Positions 4,605 to 6,927 of a stretch of DNA of 6,927 bases are shown one piece after another (the first letter of the stretch is position 1; every line of letters begins with the position of its first letter). Source of the stretch: Verrucomicrobiia bacterium (GTDB lineage: Bacteria > Verrucomicrobiota > Verrucomicrobiia > CAIQCK01); NCBI GenBank assembly GCA_026417675.1, contig JAOACV010000131.1, positions 1-6,927 on the forward strand, in the 5' to 3' direction. The notes beneath the pieces were generated by a model that saw only the letters and a program-made list of their open reading frames with translations, was not told where the DNA came from and searched no databases. The position numbers and the translations under genes are program-made.

Positions 4605-6923
4605 ATGAAACAAACACAACCTCCTCGTTACCTCGGCGGCTACGGTTTGGGACCGGCTTGTGCCACCATGCTGGCGGTAGTTTTCGTCGCGGTCGCCGGA
4701 GAGACAACACTGCGTCCGCCCGCAGTGCCATTGGTGGCGCACGATCCGTATTTCAGCATCTGGTCGCCGGCGGACCAGTTGACCGGCACGAACACCACCC
4801 ACTGGACTGGTAAACCGCACCGGCTCGGCGGCGTAGTCAGCATTGATGGCAAACAGTTCCGAGTCATAGGCACTGAGCCGACGAACGTGCCAGCGTTGCA
4901 GCAGACGAGCCTCAAAGTGTTGCCCACGCGAACGATCTACACCTTCGAAGGCGCGGGTGTGGCGCTCACGTTGACGTTCATGACTCCCGCGTTGCCGGAC
5001 GATCTCGATGGGCTCTCGCGGCCCGTCACATATCTGACGTATGAATTCTGCGCGACGGACGGCAAGGAGCACGGCGTCGAGTTCCAACTCAGCGCCTCGG
5101 CAGAACTCACAGTCAACACCGGCCGGCAACAGGTCGTCGTCGGTCGGGAGAAGATGGACGGACTCGCCGTCGTCAGGGCTGGGTCGAAAGACCAGCCGGT
5201 TCTCGCGAAGCGGGGCGACGACATCCGCATTGACTGGGGCTACTTCTACATTGCGGCGCCTGGCTCAGCAAAGGCCTGCCCGATGGTGCGGTCGCAACCG
5301 ATTCAAGACCAGATGCGGGAGCCGTTGGAAGGAATGGGCGAGTCGCTGTTTGCCGTGCTGGCGTTCGAGGTTGGCAAAGTCGGCGCGAAGCCCGTCTCGC
5401 GCTGGCTGATGCTCGCCTACGACGATCTCTACTCCATCCAATACATGAAGCGGAACCTGCGGCCTTACTGGCGGCGCAACGGCTGGGAAGCCGCCGATTT
5501 GCTCAAGGCCGCGGCGCGCGATTACGAGCCGCTGAAGAAACGGTGCGAGGCGTTTGACGAAGAACTGATGGCGGACCTGACGCGCGCGGGCGGCGAGAAA
5601 TACGCCAAGCTCTGCGCGCTGGCCTACCGGCAGTGTTTCGCGGCGGGCAAGTTCGTCGCCGACGCCAACGGCCAGCCGCTCCAGTTCTGCAAGGAGAACC
5701 ACTCCAACGGCTGCATCAGCACCTCGGACGTGTTTTACCCGATGGCGCCGCAGTTCCTGCTCTTCGGCCCGACGCTGGCCAAGTCGTTCCTCGTGCCGTT
5801 CATGAACTACGCGGCCAGCGAGCGATGGCGGTTCCCGTTCGCGCCGCACGATCTGGGCCAGTATCCGCACGCCAACGGCCAGCGTTACGGCGGCGGCGAG
5901 CGCACGGAGGAGAACCAGATGCCCGTTGAGGAGAGCGCCAACCTGCTCATCCTCATGGCGGCAGTGGCGCAGATGGAGGGCCACGCCGAATTCGCCGGGC
6001 TGTATTGGAGGCAGCTCGAACAGTGGGCCGAGTATCTCAAGGCGAAAGGCTTCGACCCGGAGAACCAGCTCTGCACCGACGACTTCGCCGGCCACCTCGC
6101 GCACAACGTCAACCTCAGCGCCAAGGCCATCTGCGGCCTCGGCGCCTTCGCCAAGCTTTGCGAGATGCGCGGCGAGAAGGCAAAGGCCGGCGAATACATG
6201 AAGCTGGCGAAGGAGTTCGCCGCGCGCTGGGTGAAGGAGGCCGACGACGGCGATCATTTCCGGCTCGCGTTCGACAAGCCGGGCACATGGAGCCAGAAAT
6301 ACAACCTCATCTGGGACCGCATTCTTGATCTGCGCCTTTTCCCCGACGCGGTGAAGCGCAAGGAAATGGACTACTACAAAACAATCCAGAACCGCTACGG
6401 TCTGCCGCTCGACAACCGTTCGCTCTATACCAAACTCGACTGGATTCTCTGGACGGCGACGCTCGCCCAGCAGCGGGGCGACTTCGACGCGCTGGTGGAG
6501 CCGGTGTTTCGGTTCCTGAACGAAACGCCCGACCGCTCGCCGATGACGGATTGGTATTGGACGCACAACGCGAAGAAGCGCGGTTTCACCGCGCGCCCGG
6601 TCGTCGGCGCCGTGTTCGCGCAGATGCTCCACGACCAGGCCGTGTGGCGGAAATATGCGAGTCGCGAAAAGACCCGCGCCGGCGGTTGGGCGCCGATGCC
6701 GAAGCCGCCAAAGATCGTGATCGTGGTGCCCAGCGCGAGGGAGGACGCGAACATCCTGTGGCGCTACACGACGAGCCAACCCGCTGCGGGTTGGTTTGAG
6801 CCGGGCTACGATGCGTCGTCATGGAAACAGGATCTCGGCGGGTTCGGCGCCGGCCGGCCGCCGGCGGTTGATTCTCTGCGCGCCGGACGCTATGCCAGCA
6901 AGCGCGTGCGGTCATCCGGCTGA
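4605..6923 (+). CDS. Secreted glutaminase-A-like protein (DUF4964/DUF5127/DUF4965/DUF1793), C-terminal domain cut short
   Basis: 772 residues as read. A hydrophobic segment at about 16-31 ending AVAGE marks a signal peptide. Then come a DUF4964-like region (about 35-100, with VAHDPYFSIWS and HWTGKPHRLGGVVSIDG), a DUF5127-like beta-rich region (about 105-325), a DUF4965-like region (about 330-505, with KENHSNGCISTSDVFYP and HDLGQYPHANG), and a DUF1793-like helical region (about 506-685, with LSAKAICGLGAFAKL and SLYTKLDWILWTA). This arrangement is that of fungal GtaA-type glutaminase and many bacterial homologues of unproven activity; the helical part is an (alpha/alpha)6-type barrel. A Pro-rich linker (697-704) leads into WRYTTSQPAAGWFEPGYD, the opening of a jelly-roll-type extra domain, but the frame stops about 50 residues in. 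The start has GGAG at 4594-4597, 7 nt before the ATG. Glutaminase activity should not be assumed; a glycan-related role is as plausible given the neighbours. Confidence 0.82.
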   Translation: MKQTQPPRYLGGYGLGPACATMLAVVFVAVAGETTLRPPAVPLVAHDPYFSIWSPADQLTGTNTTHWTGKPHRLGGVVSIDGKQFRVIGTEPTNVPALQQTSLKVLPTRTIYTFEGAGVALTLTFMTPALPDDLDGLSRPVTYLTYEFCATDGKEHGVEFQLSASAELTVNTGRQQVVVGREKMDGLAVVRAGSKDQPVLAKRGDDIRIDWGYFYIAAPGSAKACPMVRSQPIQDQMREPLEGMGESLFAVLAFEVGKVGAKPVSRWLMLAYDDLYSIQYMKRNLRPYWRRNGWEAADLLKAAARDYEPLKKRCEAFDEELMADLTRAGGEKYAKLCALAYRQCFAAGKFVADANGQPLQFCKENHSNGCISTSDVFYPMAPQFLLFGPTLAKSFLVPFMNYAASERWRFPFAPHDLGQYPHANGQRYGGGERTEENQMPVEESANLLILMAAVAQMEGHAEFAGLYWRQLEQWAEYLKAKGFDPENQLCTDDFAGHLAHNVNLSAKAICGLGAFAKLCEMRGEKAKAGEYMKLAKEFAARWVKEADDGDHFRLAFDKPGTWSQKYNLIWDRILDLRLFPDAVKRKEMDYYKTIQNRYGLPLDNRSLYTKLDWILWTATLAQQRGDFDALVEPVFRFLNETPDRSPMTDWYWTHNAKKRGFTARPVVGAVFAQMLHDQAVWRKYASREKTRAGGWAPMPKPPKIVIVVPSAREDANILWRYTTSQPAAGWFEPGYDASSWKQDLGGFGAGRPPAVDSLRAGRYASKRVRSSG

Positions 6924-6927
6924 GATG

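Noticed and set aside
5265..6779. A 504-codon minus-strand frame opposite the glutaminase-like gene
   Set aside because: Its Arg/Val/Glu/His-rich composition and lack of motifs mark it as a codon-bias shadow of the well-supported plus-strand gene.

Overview
The window looks like a high-GC (clearly above 60% by eye) bacterial chromosome segment. The gene content suggests a free-living member of the Verrucomicrobiota/Planctomycetota group: secreted PF06439-type (DUF1080) protein, a secreted glutaminase-A-like DUF4964/5127/4965/1793 protein, secreted hydrolases, and a group 3b-type cytosolic [NiFe] hydrogenase accessory module. The taxon is an inference from family content, not from a marker gene.

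Layout. (1) Positions 1-1298, minus strand: the start of a hydrogenase-type operon. The first gene is a 400-residue iron-sulfur protein of the HydB/AsrA type (sulfhydrogenase beta subunit). It is followed 34 bp later by the first 20 codons of a second gene, whose N-terminus matches the small cyclic-nucleotide-binding-domain proteins that commonly sit in these operons. The FAD/NAD(P)-binding, small and large hydrogenase subunits would lie beyond position 1. (2) Positions 1374-2447, minus strand: a secreted protein with the look of a (beta/alpha)8-barrel glycoside hydrolase, unrelated in role to the hydrogenase genes. (3) Positions 2448-2554: a 107-bp divergent intergenic region. (4) Positions 2555-6923, plus strand: three exported proteins in a row, an alpha/beta hydrolase, a PF06439-domain protein and a large glutaminase-A-like protein. 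The first two are only 52 bp apart. The last two are separated by 111 bp holding an 85-bp near-palindromic element.

How they fit together. The four central genes all encode proteins with export signals and hydrolase-like folds, so positions 1374-6923 read as an extracytoplasmic degradation locus (carbohydrate, ester or amide bonds; the substrate cannot be read from sequence). The minus-strand hydrogenase module is a separate unit that would move electrons between H2 and NAD(P)H or sulfur in the cytoplasm. The most noteworthy points are the 85-bp inverted-repeat element and the abrupt loss of a C-terminal jelly-roll-like domain in the last gene just before the window ends. I found no tRNA, rRNA, CRISPR array, transposase or phage gene.
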